Shown: positions 18,612 through 27,081 of the stretch, in pieces
How positions within the stretch are numbered: the stretch's first letter is position 1
Layout of the letters: each line of letters begins with the position of its first letter
Assembly (NCBI RefSeq): GCF_002797375.1
Contig: NZ_KZ454941.1
Location: forward strand, 1,175,470 to 1,239,469
DNA: 64,000 bases
Direction of reading: 5' to 3'
Source of the DNA: Bacillus sp. FJAT-42315
GTDB taxonomy: Bacteria > Bacillota > Bacilli > Bacillales > Domibacillaceae
Notes under the pieces: generated by a model
The model's input: only the letters and a program-made list of their open reading frames with translations
Databases searched by the model: none
What the model was told of the DNA's origin: nothing
Program-made: the position numbers and the translations under genes

Positions 18612-19212
18612 AATTTTTCAAAGTTATGGAAGAGTTTTTTCGTAACTTTTAAGATCTAGGCTGGTTATGTAGCAAGGAGTGAATGAGGAACACTTGTCTT
18701 CCGCTTTTCATATTATATATAAGACTTGAGGTAGCACCTTGGGTCACATTGACTGGTCATTTGCAGTCGGGACTGATGGGATCGTCAGTCCTTTTTTTAT
18801 GAGTTTCAATTTGTATTAAGTTTCCTAAAGAAAAAGGGTTCTTCATTTTAGATTTAAATAATGAAATTTTAGAAAGTACGAACATAAAGGCGGCTTATAT
18901 CACTTGTGTATCGCTAGTTTAGCTATTTTATGAGGTGACTGAAAAGCTGTATGGTACAATATAGTAGATAGATTGCCAGGTGTATTATCTGGTATCAAAA
19001 ACCATAAAAAGCGTGTTAGGTAAGTAAAGTACGCGAATTCTTAACGTTTTTCGACGCAAAAGTAGGACCGTTAAGCTAGCTGACACATAACGGCGATAAG
19101 ATCATTTCGACTATGAGGGAAGGGATACAGAAGCAAAAATACGAGTGAGATTATGAGTTCGGTTAGTATAGGAGCTGCTGGATGATTAAGGTTTAAAAAA
19201 GAGGTGTAATTA
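18612..19212. other. AT-rich gene-poor region between the Spo0E-like gene and the orphan gene
   Basis: I see no supported gene. A perfect terminator sits at 18770-18798 with no assigned transcript. A GTG/ATG frame of 39 codons before it (from about 18683) has AAGGAG only three bases from its ATG, and its stop lies in the terminator T-run; I do not call it. Around 18968-19020 a short frame (RLPGVLSGIKNHKKRVR) may be the tail of a lost gene. Nothing else is recognisable. Confidence 0.5.
18770..18798 (+). terminator. Orphan intrinsic terminator
   Basis: GGACTGA/TCAGTCC, eight-base loop, seven T. No gene precedes it on this strand after tyrS; it may end a small RNA or a peptide transcript. Confidence 0.7.
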
Positions 19213-19518
19213 ATGAGTAGATTAATGTCTGTTATTGCGAAGTATCCGTATATGGCTAAAATGGGCATAGAATGGGATGATGACTTCTCCATTATGGCAT
19301 CACTAGATACAATGTACGAAACATTCATTGGAGAAGAGGGTGAGCACGACTACAAAGAGTATTGGGCAACTGCATTTCGCATTGACGAGATTATTAGACA
19401 TTCCCAGAAATCAAGAAAATACAATATACAATCCGGGTTACTCTATGAAGTATCAGAAATAGACGAGCCCAGAGTAATAAGTATAGACGGCAAGATAATA
19501 TGGGAGAGAGATCGTTAG
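19213..19518 (+). CDS. Small acidic protein of unknown function
   Basis: 101 residues; GAGGTG stands eight bases before the ATG, and a terminator overlaps the stop codon, so it is likely expressed. It is acidic and soluble, with no signal peptide or membrane segment (GIEWDDDFSIMASLDTMYET; ends DGKIIWERDR). I do not recognise the family. Size, charge and position after a possible gene remnant would fit an orphan immunity protein of a lost toxin, but that is only a guess. Confidence 0.65.
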   Translation: MSRLMSVIAKYPYMAKMGIEWDDDFSIMASLDTMYETFIGEEGEHDYKEYWATAFRIDEIIRHSQKSRKYNIQSGLLYEVSEIDEPRVISIDGKIIWERDR

Positions 19519-19538
19519 TTTACTAATGATCTCTTTTG
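19507..19538 (+). terminator. Terminator of the orphan gene
   Basis: AGAGATCGTTAGT/ACTAATGATCTCT with a minimal loop, followed by TTTT; it includes the stop codon. Confidence 0.8.
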
Positions 19539-19724
19539 GGTCTGTACAAAAGTCTATAACCTGTATGTGATAAACTTATTTTAATGAGCGGTGAAAAGGA
19601 GTAAATTTTTGCATTATAATTTATTTAAAAGAAATTGTAATGATGAAATTACGTTGAATAATTTTATACAATCTATTTCCGAAACAGTCCTCTTTGTCAT
19701 TCAATGCAAAGTGAGAAAAATAAT

Positions 19725-19769
19725 AAAATCCCCCAAAAACTTATTATATCAAGTCTTTTGGGGGATTTT
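19725..19769 (-). terminator. Terminator of rpsD
   Basis: AAAATCCCCCAAAA (19725-19738) pairs perfectly with TTTTGGGGGATTTT (19756-19769). On the minus strand a T-rich tail follows. It may work both ways. Confidence 0.85.
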
Positions 19770-19796
19770 GTTTTGCTAAATGCAACGTAGTTCTTA

Positions 19797-20399
19797 TTAA
19801 CGAGAGTAGAACTCTACGATTAGAGATTCGTTGATTTCAGCTGATAATTCAGCACGCTCAGGAAGGCGAGTGAATGTACCTTCTAATTTGTCAGCGTCGA
19901 AAGTTAAGTACTCAGGAACGAAGTTGTTTACTTCGATTGCTTCCTTAACGATTTCAAGGCTTCTTGATTTCTCGCGAATAGAAATCACTTGGTTTGGTTT
20001 TACTTGGTAAGATGGGATATCAACGCGTTGACCATCAACCGTTACGTGACCGTGGTTAACAAGCTGACGAGCTTGACGGCGAGTACGAGCTAAACCAAGA
20101 CGGTAAACTAGGTTATCTAGGCGAGTTTCAAGAAGGATCATGAAGTTTTCGCCGTATACACCTTTCATTTTACCAGCTTTTACGAATAGGTTACGGAATT
20201 GACGCTCATTTACTCCATACATATGACGAAGTTTTTGCTTCTCTTGTAATTGTAAACCGTATTCAGAAAGTTTTTTACGTTGGTTTGGACCATGTTGTCC
20301 AGGTGCGTAAGGACGCTTTTCTAATTCTTTTCCTGTTCCGCTAAGAGAGATTCCTAGGCGGCGAGATAATTTCCAAGTTGAGCCAGTATAACGAGCCAT
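19797..20399 (-). CDS. rpsD: 30S ribosomal protein S4
   Basis: 200 residues, the usual length. It binds 16S rRNA and nucleates 30S assembly. The N-terminal part ([19 protein letters not shown]) and the S4 RNA-binding domain ([38 protein letters not shown]) are clear. It is monocistronic with AAGGAGGAGC before the ATG, its own promoter and a ~190-base leader. In B. subtilis S4 represses its own synthesis through this leader. Confidence 0.98.
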   Translation of the reverse strand: MARYTGSTWKLSRRLGISLSGTGKELEKRPYAPGQHGPNQRKKLSEYGLQLQEKQKLRHMYGVNERQFRNLFVKAGKMKGVYGENFMILLETRLDNLVYRLGLARTRRQARQLVNHGHVTVDGQRVDIPSYQVKPNQVISIREKSRSLEIVKEAIEVNNFVPEYLTFDADKLEGTFTRLPERAELSAEINESLIVEFYSR

Positions 20400-20592
20400 A
20401 ATATAGCTCCTCCTTTAAATGTTTTTATTTTGTTGTAAAATAAAAACCGGGTGAGACAGCAATTCGGTCATTTTGTTTTCATGCACCATCGCCCCAGCAG
20501 CAGAGGGTTACGCGATGCACCTTTGATCGCTCAAGATCAAGGAACAAAATGAATTCGTAAAGTGTTCACTTAGGCTGCATTTATTTTACACA
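20400..20592 (-). ncRNA. rpsD leader RNA (probable S4 autoregulatory site)
   Basis: On the minus strand the leader can form a long-range stem CATTTTGTT/AACAAAATG that encloses a GATC-TTGAGC-GATC hairpin and a GCATCGC/GCGAT pairing. The arrangement suits a folded S4-binding domain upstream of the ribosome site. S4 autogenous control is known for B. subtilis rpsD; the fold here is my reading. Confidence 0.6.
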
Positions 20593-20598
20593 AAGAAT

Positions 20599-20627
20599 AG
20601 TATATAATTTTATTTTATACATGTCAA
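20599..20627 (-). promoter_or_regulatory. Sigma-A promoter of rpsD
   Basis: On the minus strand TTGACA (20627-20622), 17-base spacer, TATACT (20604-20599). Confidence 0.85.
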
Positions 20628-20766
20628 TATCTATTATCTTGAGAATAAAACCGCTTTATAAAACTTTAGTCGGAGGAAATATGTTATAATCATCAAAGGT
20701 GACTGGTGATTCACCGATTAAATATGAGAAGATCTCTATCCGAAAAGAAATGTAGGTGGGATTAAG

Positions 20767-22593
20767 ATGGATAGTAATGATAAAGTTGAATGGTTAATGA
20801 ACTATAAAGCGATGCTATTTCAGTTAATCATTCAAAGTCAAAAAAGTTTAATAACTCCGGAACAGCTTGTCCAGGAGTGGCTCGATCTTGTTCGTTTGCT
20901 ATTTAAAACAGACGAGATCACATTATATCGGGTGGAACACCTATACTCCGGATGTATCGATGTAGAAAAAATAGCTAGAGATGAGTACGATTCCGTTTAT
21001 CAAGCGTTTACAGTTCCTTTTCTTAAAGGGGAAAACTTACCTAAAAAAGGAAATCTTAGCTTTCGATTTTCGGATGGTAATGAGCTATATTTATTTTTAC
21101 AAGTACCCGACGCATTACTTGAAGAGTTCACCGATGAGCAATTGAGTTCCTTTGTGCAAGCAACGAATGAATTTATCACCTTTATCAAACAAATGACTTT
21201 TGGAACGAATAATGAAAAAAGATATAAAGAATTATTTAACGTGACAGAGAAATTTCATTCGTCTTTAGATATTGAATACGTACTTGGTGAAATATTGTCC
21301 ACGCTTGAACGAGTATTTCCTAAATATGCGTATCACTTCTTATTAGCGATTGATGACCGATATAAAGAATTACCGACGGAGCATTTTAATTTTGAACGAG
21401 CAAGTGAAGAAGCGATGTCAGCTTATATAAATGGTAAAGTGCAGTTAGAGCAGCGTCCAGGAAGAAAATCTTCTATTCTTTATGCACCATTGATGGGCAA
21501 GCAAGGGGTGTATGGGGTTTTACAAGTGAAGATCCCAATTGAAAGACAGATATTAGAAAGTGAAAAAGATTTTATTCGGATTTTGGCTAATACAGGTGGG
21601 AGTGCGATCGAAAAAGCTAAATTGTATGAGCAGTCACGGAAATTGATTGCTGATTTGCAGTTGATTAATGCAACGTCGCACCAACTGAATTCGACATTAC
21701 GTTTTACTGATACGACCCAATATTTGAATGATCAAATTGCGCGTTTTTTTCAAGCTTCGGCGGTTGGGTTTGTGTTTATAGATGATGAAGGAATGGAAAT
21801 ACTTCCAGGTAGTAGTGAGTTTTTCCATGAAAATGAAGGACAACGATACATTGAATACGCTTGGAAGCGAATTCAAAAAGAAAAGGATTCTTTTTTCGTT
21901 GGAGAGTTAGCAGGGAAATTAGAAGAAGAACATCTTCTTTACCGTTCTTTAATGGTTGTGCCGATGGTTCATGGAAATGTGTTGAAAGGCTTTTGTATTG
22001 TTTTGAAGCAGGAAGCTTATGGGTTTACGTTTGATATGTACAAGTTGTTACAATCGTTAATTCATCACTCGACTCTCGGTTTAACAAATGCCATGTTACG
22101 AGATGAGTTAGAGAAGCTTGTTATTACCGATCACTTGACGAAGCTGTTTTCTCGAAATTATTTAGATCGTTCTATTTCCGAATCGATTGCAAAAGATGAA
22201 GAAGGAACGTTTTTATTAATAGATATTGATGATTTCAAAGCCATTAACGACACGTATGGTCATCAAACAGGTGATGAGACAATTATTCAAGTAGCACAGC
22301 TCATCGGAAAAACAACAGGAGAAAACGATATTGCCGCTCGTTGGGGAGGAGAGGAGCTCGCCATCTATTTTCCAGAGAAATCTTTGGAAGAAGGAGTGGC
22401 GATTGCTAAGCAATTAGTAGAAAGTGTCGCTCGTTCAACGAACCCAAGGGTGACGATTTCCTGCGGTGTGGCTTACTGGTCTAAAGAACAACCGAGCAGT
22501 GTTAAAGTGTTATTTAATCAAGCGGATGAAGCGCTCTATAAAGCGAAAAAAACTGGGAAGAACAAAGTGATTATTTGTTCAAATGATCAATAA
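20767..22593 (+). CDS. dgcP: GAF-GGDEF diguanylate cyclase (DgcP/YtrP-like)
   Basis: 608 residues. Residues 1 to about 430 hold two or more GAF-like sensor regions; no membrane segment is seen. The C-terminal GGDEF domain starts near 440 (DHLTKLFSRNYLDRSI), has FLLIDIDDFKAINDTYGH with metal and GTP ligands, and carries the signature as RWGGEELAIYF, an active GGEEF-type variant. It should make c-di-GMP from two GTP. The position beside rpsD matches ytrP/dgcP of B. subtilis. AGGTGGG precedes the ATG; a TATAAT at 20685-20690 is a possible -10 box, its -35 being weak. Confidence 0.88.
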   Translation: MDSNDKVEWLMNYKAMLFQLIIQSQKSLITPEQLVQEWLDLVRLLFKTDEITLYRVEHLYSGCIDVEKIARDEYDSVYQAFTVPFLKGENLPKKGNLSFRFSDGNELYLFLQVPDALLEEFTDEQLSSFVQATNEFITFIKQMTFGTNNEKRYKELFNVTEKFHSSLDIEYVLGEILSTLERVFPKYAYHFLLAIDDRYKELPTEHFNFERASEEAMSAYINGKVQLEQRPGRKSSILYAPLMGKQGVYGVLQVKIPIERQILESEKDFIRILANTGGSAIEKAKLYEQSRKLIADLQLINATSHQLNSTLRFTDTTQYLNDQIARFFQASAVGFVFIDDEGMEILPGSSEFFHENEGQRYIEYAWKRIQKEKDSFFVGELAGKLEEEHLLYRSLMVVPMVHGNVLKGFCIVLKQEAYGFTFDMYKLLQSLIHHSTLGLTNAMLRDELEKLVITDHLTKLFSRNYLDRSISESIAKDEEGTFLLIDIDDFKAINDTYGHQTGDETIIQVAQLIGKTTGENDIAARWGGEELAIYFPEKSLEEGVAIAKQLVESVARSTNPRVTISCGVAYWSKEQPSSVKVLFNQADEALYKAKKTGKNKVIICSNDQ

Positions 22594-22597
22594 AGTG

Positions 22598-22666
22598 AAA
22601 GACCTACCTTCTATCAAATGGGTGTCCTCTTTTAGGGCTCATTTGGTGGTAAAGGTAGGTCTTTTT
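22598..22666 (+). terminator. Terminator of dgcP
   Basis: AAAGACCTACCTT (22598-22610) pairs with AAGGTAGGTCTTTTT (22652-22666). An inner stem CAAATG/CATTTG extends the hairpin. Confidence 0.8.
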
Positions 22667-22701
22667 AGTGGTGGTTATTGCTTGGTGTATTTAGTCAAGG
22701 G

Positions 22702-23493
22702 TTATAGTTGAATTTGTTCGCTTCCTTGGCCAATTCCTTTGGCGGAGTGGGCATCTGATCCATACACTAATGGAATTCCTAGTGCTTTTGCTTTGGCAGC
22801 TATTTCTGCTGGTGGATATGTTTCGCCGCATAAAGGTTTGACGATGCCCGCCCCGTTATAGTCAAGTTCGTAGTGATAAAGTTTCGCTTTTCGTAAAATT
22901 CCATCAATTTCAGCGCTGAAATCTTTCGTACAAGGGAATTTCTGTTGGAATTTATGGACAAGCGTCATATGTCCGATTCGTTTCGGTTTATATGAGCCGA
23001 GATCAGCTAAAATCGATTGATGCACCGTGTGAAAATAATTTTGATAAATGGCTGACACCGAACCGAAAATGGTAGTCATCTCTTCAAATACGTCATCACT
23101 ATAGTCGAGACAGTACCAATTTTGCTTGTGTTTTAAGAAATGGACAGAAAGAATCGAGTCATCGAGGTAGGGCCCGTATTCATTTAAGAATTGTGTCGTC
23201 TCCTTCTCGAAGCTTTCAATATAATCTACTTCTAGTCCAAGGTGAACGGTCAAGTCTTGTTTGTACTCTTTTTGTAGCTGTTGAACGGCACTTAAATATT
23301 TCTCCATGACAGAAAGCTCCATGGCACTATCCTTTGTCGGGGTCGTATCGATAAATCCTTCTGGCAGCGGTGCATGCTCAGTGAAGGTAATTTCACGAAA
23401 CCCTTGACGAATAGCGGCTTCTACATAATGATTTAAAGCATCTTTTGATCCATGCGGACAAAAGGGGGTGTGAATATGCCCATCTCGTTTCAT
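22702..23493 (-). CDS. hisJ: Histidinol-phosphatase (PHP family)
   Basis: 263 residues, close to the 268 of B. subtilis HisJ. PHP fold with metal ligands: DGHIHTPFCPHG at the N-terminus, FTEHAPLPEGF, HLGLEVDYIE and the C-terminal VYGSDAHS. It dephosphorylates histidinol phosphate in histidine biosynthesis. It is solitary, away from other his genes, as in B. subtilis. GAGGAAC precedes the ATG. Confidence 0.93.
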   Translation of the reverse strand: MKRDGHIHTPFCPHGSKDALNHYVEAAIRQGFREITFTEHAPLPEGFIDTTPTKDSAMELSVMEKYLSAVQQLQKEYKQDLTVHLGLEVDYIESFEKETTQFLNEYGPYLDDSILSVHFLKHKQNWYCLDYSDDVFEEMTTIFGSVSAIYQNYFHTVHQSILADLGSYKPKRIGHMTLVHKFQQKFPCTKDFSAEIDGILRKAKLYHYELDYNGAGIVKPLCGETYPPAEIAAKAKALGIPLVYGSDAHSAKGIGQGSEQIQL

Positions 23494-23685
23494 CGTTGTT
23501 CCTCCAGATTATCTATTCATTAAACAAGTGTAACAAATTTTTTCGAAACTAGGCGAAAAAAACGAATTTTGTCATTAAAAAAAGTCAAATACATGATATC
23601 ATTAGTAGTATTGAGAGCGGATTATCCACATTGATAATAGAAAAGGTATAGATTGATTTTTTGATAGAAGAACAGGGGGCTTAAC

Positions 23686-25371
23686 ATGAAATATGTAATT
23701 GGCGGAATATTATTAGTAGCCATACTTTTAATTATTGCCTACATAAATAGAAGGAAGCTGTTCAAGCAAATTGATGAGCTTGAGCAAAAGAAAATCGAGT
23801 TAATGAATCGGCCTGTATCTGATGAGTTGACAAAAGTGAAGCAGTTAAACATGACTGGTCAAACGGAAGAGCTGTTTGATCGCTGGCGTGCAATGTGGGA
23901 TGAAGTGTTAGCAGAAGAGCTTCCGAACGTGGATGAAAAATTGTTTGAAGCAGAGGAATGGTTAAATAAATATCGCTTTGGTAAAGCAAGAGAGGTCAAT
24001 GAAGAGATTTCTTATCAATTGGAGCAGTCGGAAGAGAAAGTGAATACGATCATCGCTGAACTGAAAGTGTTGATCGGTAGTGAAGAGCAAAACCGAAAAG
24101 AAAGTGAAGAGATTAAAGAGAAGCAACGAGCAGCGAGAAAGCAGCTACTTGCTCACCGTCACACATTTGGAAAAGCAGCTCCGATATTTGAAGTCCAACT
24201 GGATGCCTTATCTTCGCAATTTGATAAATTTGAAGATTTAACAAATGAAGGGAATTATTTGGAGGCAAGAGAGACGATTCTTAAGCTACAAGAAGACATG
24301 AATCTGATCCTACATAACATGGAGCGAGTCCCTGTATTGTTATCGGAAACGACTAATCTGTTACCTTCACAGCTTGATGAGATTCAGACAGGCTATCGAG
24401 AGATGAAGAAAAGTGGTTATTTACTTGATCATTTACATATTGAGAAAGAAATTACTGATTTGCGTGAACAGCTTGAGCGGTTTAAGGAATATATCATTAA
24501 AACGGATACACATGAAGTTGAAGAAGGTATCCGTGATGTAAAAGATAGCATTGACTTTTTCTATGATTTGCTAGAAAAAGAAGTCGATGCGAAACACTTT
24601 ATTATCGAAAATAACGAATCAACGAGAGAAAAAATTGAGCAGCTACAACAAGCGAATGAACAATTGCAAGATGAAACAGACGCCGTTCGCCAAAGCTATC
24701 AGTTAATCGAAGAAGAAGCGGGTCTCCCTCATAAGATCGAGGAGGAGCTTTTTCGAGTGGTCAAAAAATATGATATCCTTGAATCAAGAATCGTTCAGCA
24801 AAAAACCGCTTACTCCTTTTTGCATGATGAGCTAAAGGAAATCCATGATCAGCTAAAAGAATTGCAAAAAGAACAAACAAGCTTTACTCACTTTTTACAG
24901 ACTCTTCGCAAAGATGAGATGGAGGCACGTGATCAACTGCTGGAACTTCGGAGAAAGGTTAATGATATTTTCCGGACGATTCAAAAAAGCAATATGCCAG
25001 GCGTACCAGAATTTTATCAATCTTTGACGAAAGAAGCGAAGGGGCGAGTCGATGAGGTCGTGGACTGTTTGAATGAAAAGCCTTTAAACATGAAGCAGGT
25101 TCAGGATAAGCTACGAGAAGCGCTACAATCAGTAGAGCATTTAGAGAAGAAGACGGAAGAAATGATTGAACAAGCAGAACTTGCTGAAAAAATTATTCAA
25201 TATGGTAACCGATACAAACGTTCACATCCTGCGATCAGCTCGCAGCTTAATCAAGCGGAGCTCGCATTTAGAAATTATGATTACCGGGCGGCACTAGAAG
25301 AAGCGGCAACAGCTATCGATAAAGTCGATCCAAAAGGGTTAAAAAAGCTTGAGAAAATGATGAACGGTTAA
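23686..25371 (+). CDS. ezrA: Septation ring formation regulator EzrA
   Basis: 561 residues. One N-terminal membrane segment (residues 3-20, VIGGILLVAILLIIAYI) is followed by a spectrin-like series of long coiled-coil helices. The C-terminal conserved QNR patch is visible as IIQYGNRYKRSH near residue 505. EzrA restrains FtsZ ring assembly away from midcell and links FtsZ to wall synthesis proteins. Own start with GGGGG site; terminator follows. Confidence 0.96.
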   Translation: MKYVIGGILLVAILLIIAYINRRKLFKQIDELEQKKIELMNRPVSDELTKVKQLNMTGQTEELFDRWRAMWDEVLAEELPNVDEKLFEAEEWLNKYRFGKAREVNEEISYQLEQSEEKVNTIIAELKVLIGSEEQNRKESEEIKEKQRAARKQLLAHRHTFGKAAPIFEVQLDALSSQFDKFEDLTNEGNYLEARETILKLQEDMNLILHNMERVPVLLSETTNLLPSQLDEIQTGYREMKKSGYLLDHLHIEKEITDLREQLERFKEYIIKTDTHEVEEGIRDVKDSIDFFYDLLEKEVDAKHFIIENNESTREKIEQLQQANEQLQDETDAVRQSYQLIEEEAGLPHKIEEELFRVVKKYDILESRIVQQKTAYSFLHDELKEIHDQLKELQKEQTSFTHFLQTLRKDEMEARDQLLELRRKVNDIFRTIQKSNMPGVPEFYQSLTKEAKGRVDEVVDCLNEKPLNMKQVQDKLREALQSVEHLEKKTEEMIEQAELAEKIIQYGNRYKRSHPAISSQLNQAELAFRNYDYRAALEEAATAIDKVDPKGLKKLEKMMNG

Positions 25372-25375
25372 TAAG

Positions 25376-25409
25376 AAAAGGGGCGTATCCGTTAAGGACG
25401 CCCCTTTTG
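25376..25409 (+). terminator. Terminator of ezrA
   Basis: AAAAGGGGCGT/ACGCCCCTTTT, perfect 11-base stem. The repeat copy B begins right after it. Confidence 0.85.
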
Positions 25410-25569
25410 TCTATCCCGCATTAACGGGCTGTAAGACTCCCACCTCAACAGGCAAGAAAAAGCGTAGAGATGTAGGTGGGAGATCAACAGCCCGTAAACG
25501 CCCGATCCGTTCAACTAACAATCAGTGGGGGGATGAAGAAAACCCCCACTGATTGAAGTTTCACTTTAC
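25410..25569 (+). repeat. bcr1-like structured repeat, copy B
   Basis: Body 25415-25564 (150 bases), bordered by TCTAT on the left and TTTAC on the right (each one base off TTTAT). Stems: CCCG/CGGG; GGGCTGT/ACAGCCC with inner CTCCCACCT/AGGTGGGAG; right AATCAGTGGGGG/CCCCCACTGATT. The right border holds the stop codon of the adjacent minus-strand carrier gene. Confidence 0.85.
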
Positions 25570-26915
25570 GATTCAATATGAGGATGATGCACCTTTTTCC
25601 AGCCTAGTAAGGAAGCGAATAGAAAACCGATAATCGCTCCTAACACGGCAGGGATTAACCACCCGAGCCCAGCAGAGAGGAAAGGAATGAATTCTAGTGC
25701 ATCAACAGTAGCAGATACATCGACGCCAGCTACATGAAGAGCATCGAGCAGGCTAATGAAACCAGTAGGTAATAACGCACCGATATAGACCGCTGAATAC
25801 CCTTTGAAGAGGCGATCAACAAATGATAACAATAGTATCACAATTGCTAATGGATAGATCATGATTAATACTGGTAAGGAAATAGCAATCAATTTCGTTA
25901 AACCAGCGTTGGCAATGGCCATGCTAAATAGCGACATGATCATGACTAACTTCGGATAGGATAACTTAGATGATAAGCGACTGAAATATTGAGCTGTCGC
26001 TGACACAAGCCCTACCGATGTCGTAATACAAGCGAAGAAAATCGCTAACGCCAAAATAATTGTCCCTGCCTCACCATATAAATGAGTCGCGGCTTTGGAT
26101 AAAATGGCTCCGCCGTTTGCTTGTATACCAATTGCTTCTGTGCTTGTTGCACCGATAAAGGAAAGGGATATATACACGAGCGCTAGTCCGATAGCGGCAA
26201 TGAAGCCAGCTTGAATACACACTTTGGCAATCTGTTTTTCTTCCGTTACCCCCTTATCCATAATCGCTGAAATGACAACGATCCCAAAGATAAGAGCCGC
26301 AATTGTATCCATCGTTAAATATCCTTCAATAAATCCTTTAAAGAGAGGTGCGGACGCATAATTCGTATGCGGTGGCTGAATCTCTCCCATCGGAGTAATA
26401 AAGCTTTTGCCAACAAGGATCGCTAACACAAGTAGAAGCAGTGGGGTTAAAATCTTACCGATTCGATCGACAAGTTTCGTCGGGTTTAATGCGAGCCATC
26501 CTGTTAAAGAAAAAAACAATGCCGTGAACGTGAACAAGGCATATGGACTCTTGTTTAAATTTTCTGACAAAAATGGCGATACAGAAATTTCATAAGCTAC
26601 AGTTCCGGTTCTTGGTATACCGAAAAATGGTCCGATTGCTAAATACATCACGATTGTAAATATGACACCAAATAATGGAGAGACCCGTCCAGCGATCGCT
26701 TGTACACTACCTCCAGCTCGCGCAATGGCAATGACGCCAAGTAAAGGCAAGCCAACTCCTGTAATTAAAAATCCTGCGGTACCTAACCAAACATTTTCTC
26801 CTGCTTGCTGACCGAGGAAAGGGGGAAAAATCATATTTCCTGCTCCGAGAAATAGAGCGAAAAGCATCAATCCAACAGCAAATATTTCTTTCGCCGTTAA
26901 GGCTTTATTAGCCAT
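25566..26915 (-). CDS. braB: Branched-chain amino acid:cation symporter (BrnQ family)
   Basis: 449 residues with about 12 membrane segments. The family hallmark FALFLGAGNMIFPPFLGQQAG lies at residues 18-37, and YLAIGPFFGIPRTGTVAYE at about 92-110. It imports Leu, Ile and Val with Na+ or H+. Position between ezrA and nifZ matches braB of B. subtilis. AAGGAGG precedes the ATG. No T-box or other leader element is visible in the short upstream region. Transcription would end in the right-hand hairpin of repeat copy B. Confidence 0.92.
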   Translation of the reverse strand: MANKALTAKEIFAVGLMLFALFLGAGNMIFPPFLGQQAGENVWLGTAGFLITGVGLPLLGVIAIARAGGSVQAIAGRVSPLFGVIFTIVMYLAIGPFFGIPRTGTVAYEISVSPFLSENLNKSPYALFTFTALFFSLTGWLALNPTKLVDRIGKILTPLLLLVLAILVGKSFITPMGEIQPPHTNYASAPLFKGFIEGYLTMDTIAALIFGIVVISAIMDKGVTEEKQIAKVCIQAGFIAAIGLALVYISLSFIGATSTEAIGIQANGGAILSKAATHLYGEAGTIILALAIFFACITTSVGLVSATAQYFSRLSSKLSYPKLVMIMSLFSMAIANAGLTKLIAISLPVLIMIYPLAIVILLLSFVDRLFKGYSAVYIGALLPTGFISLLDALHVAGVDVSATVDALEFIPFLSAGLGWLIPAVLGAIIGFLFASLLGWKKVHHPHIES

Positions 26916-27017
26916 AAAGAACCTCCTTGAAATCTAAATCTACTCACAAGCAAAAATAATATCATAAAAAATAAACCTTATGTTAATAAAATTAAAAATT
27001 TGAAAATTCAGATGAAG

Positions 27018-27046
27018 TTTTCATCAAAAAGCGGCTATGTTATGAT
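27018..27046 (+). promoter_or_regulatory. Candidate promoter of nifZ-thiI
   Basis: TTTTCA (27018-27023), 17-base spacer, TATGAT (27041-27046), 36 bases before the start codon. Confidence 0.5.
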
Positions 27047-27081
27047 AGCTGTTGAACAAACGGAAAAAAGCAGGTGCCTAA

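Noticed and set aside
18683-18802. 39-codon frame ending in the orphan terminator
   Set aside because: AAGGAG is only three bases from the ATG and the stop lies in the T-run; the peptide has no recognisable pattern.
19000-19110. GACGCAAAAGTAGGACC resembles part of a c-di-GMP-I riboswitch
   Set aside because: The matching 5' half (GCACAGGGCAAACC-like) is absent and the stems do not close.
19591-19779. 62-codon frame before rpsD
   Set aside because: It has no ribosome site and runs through the perfect rpsD terminator stem.
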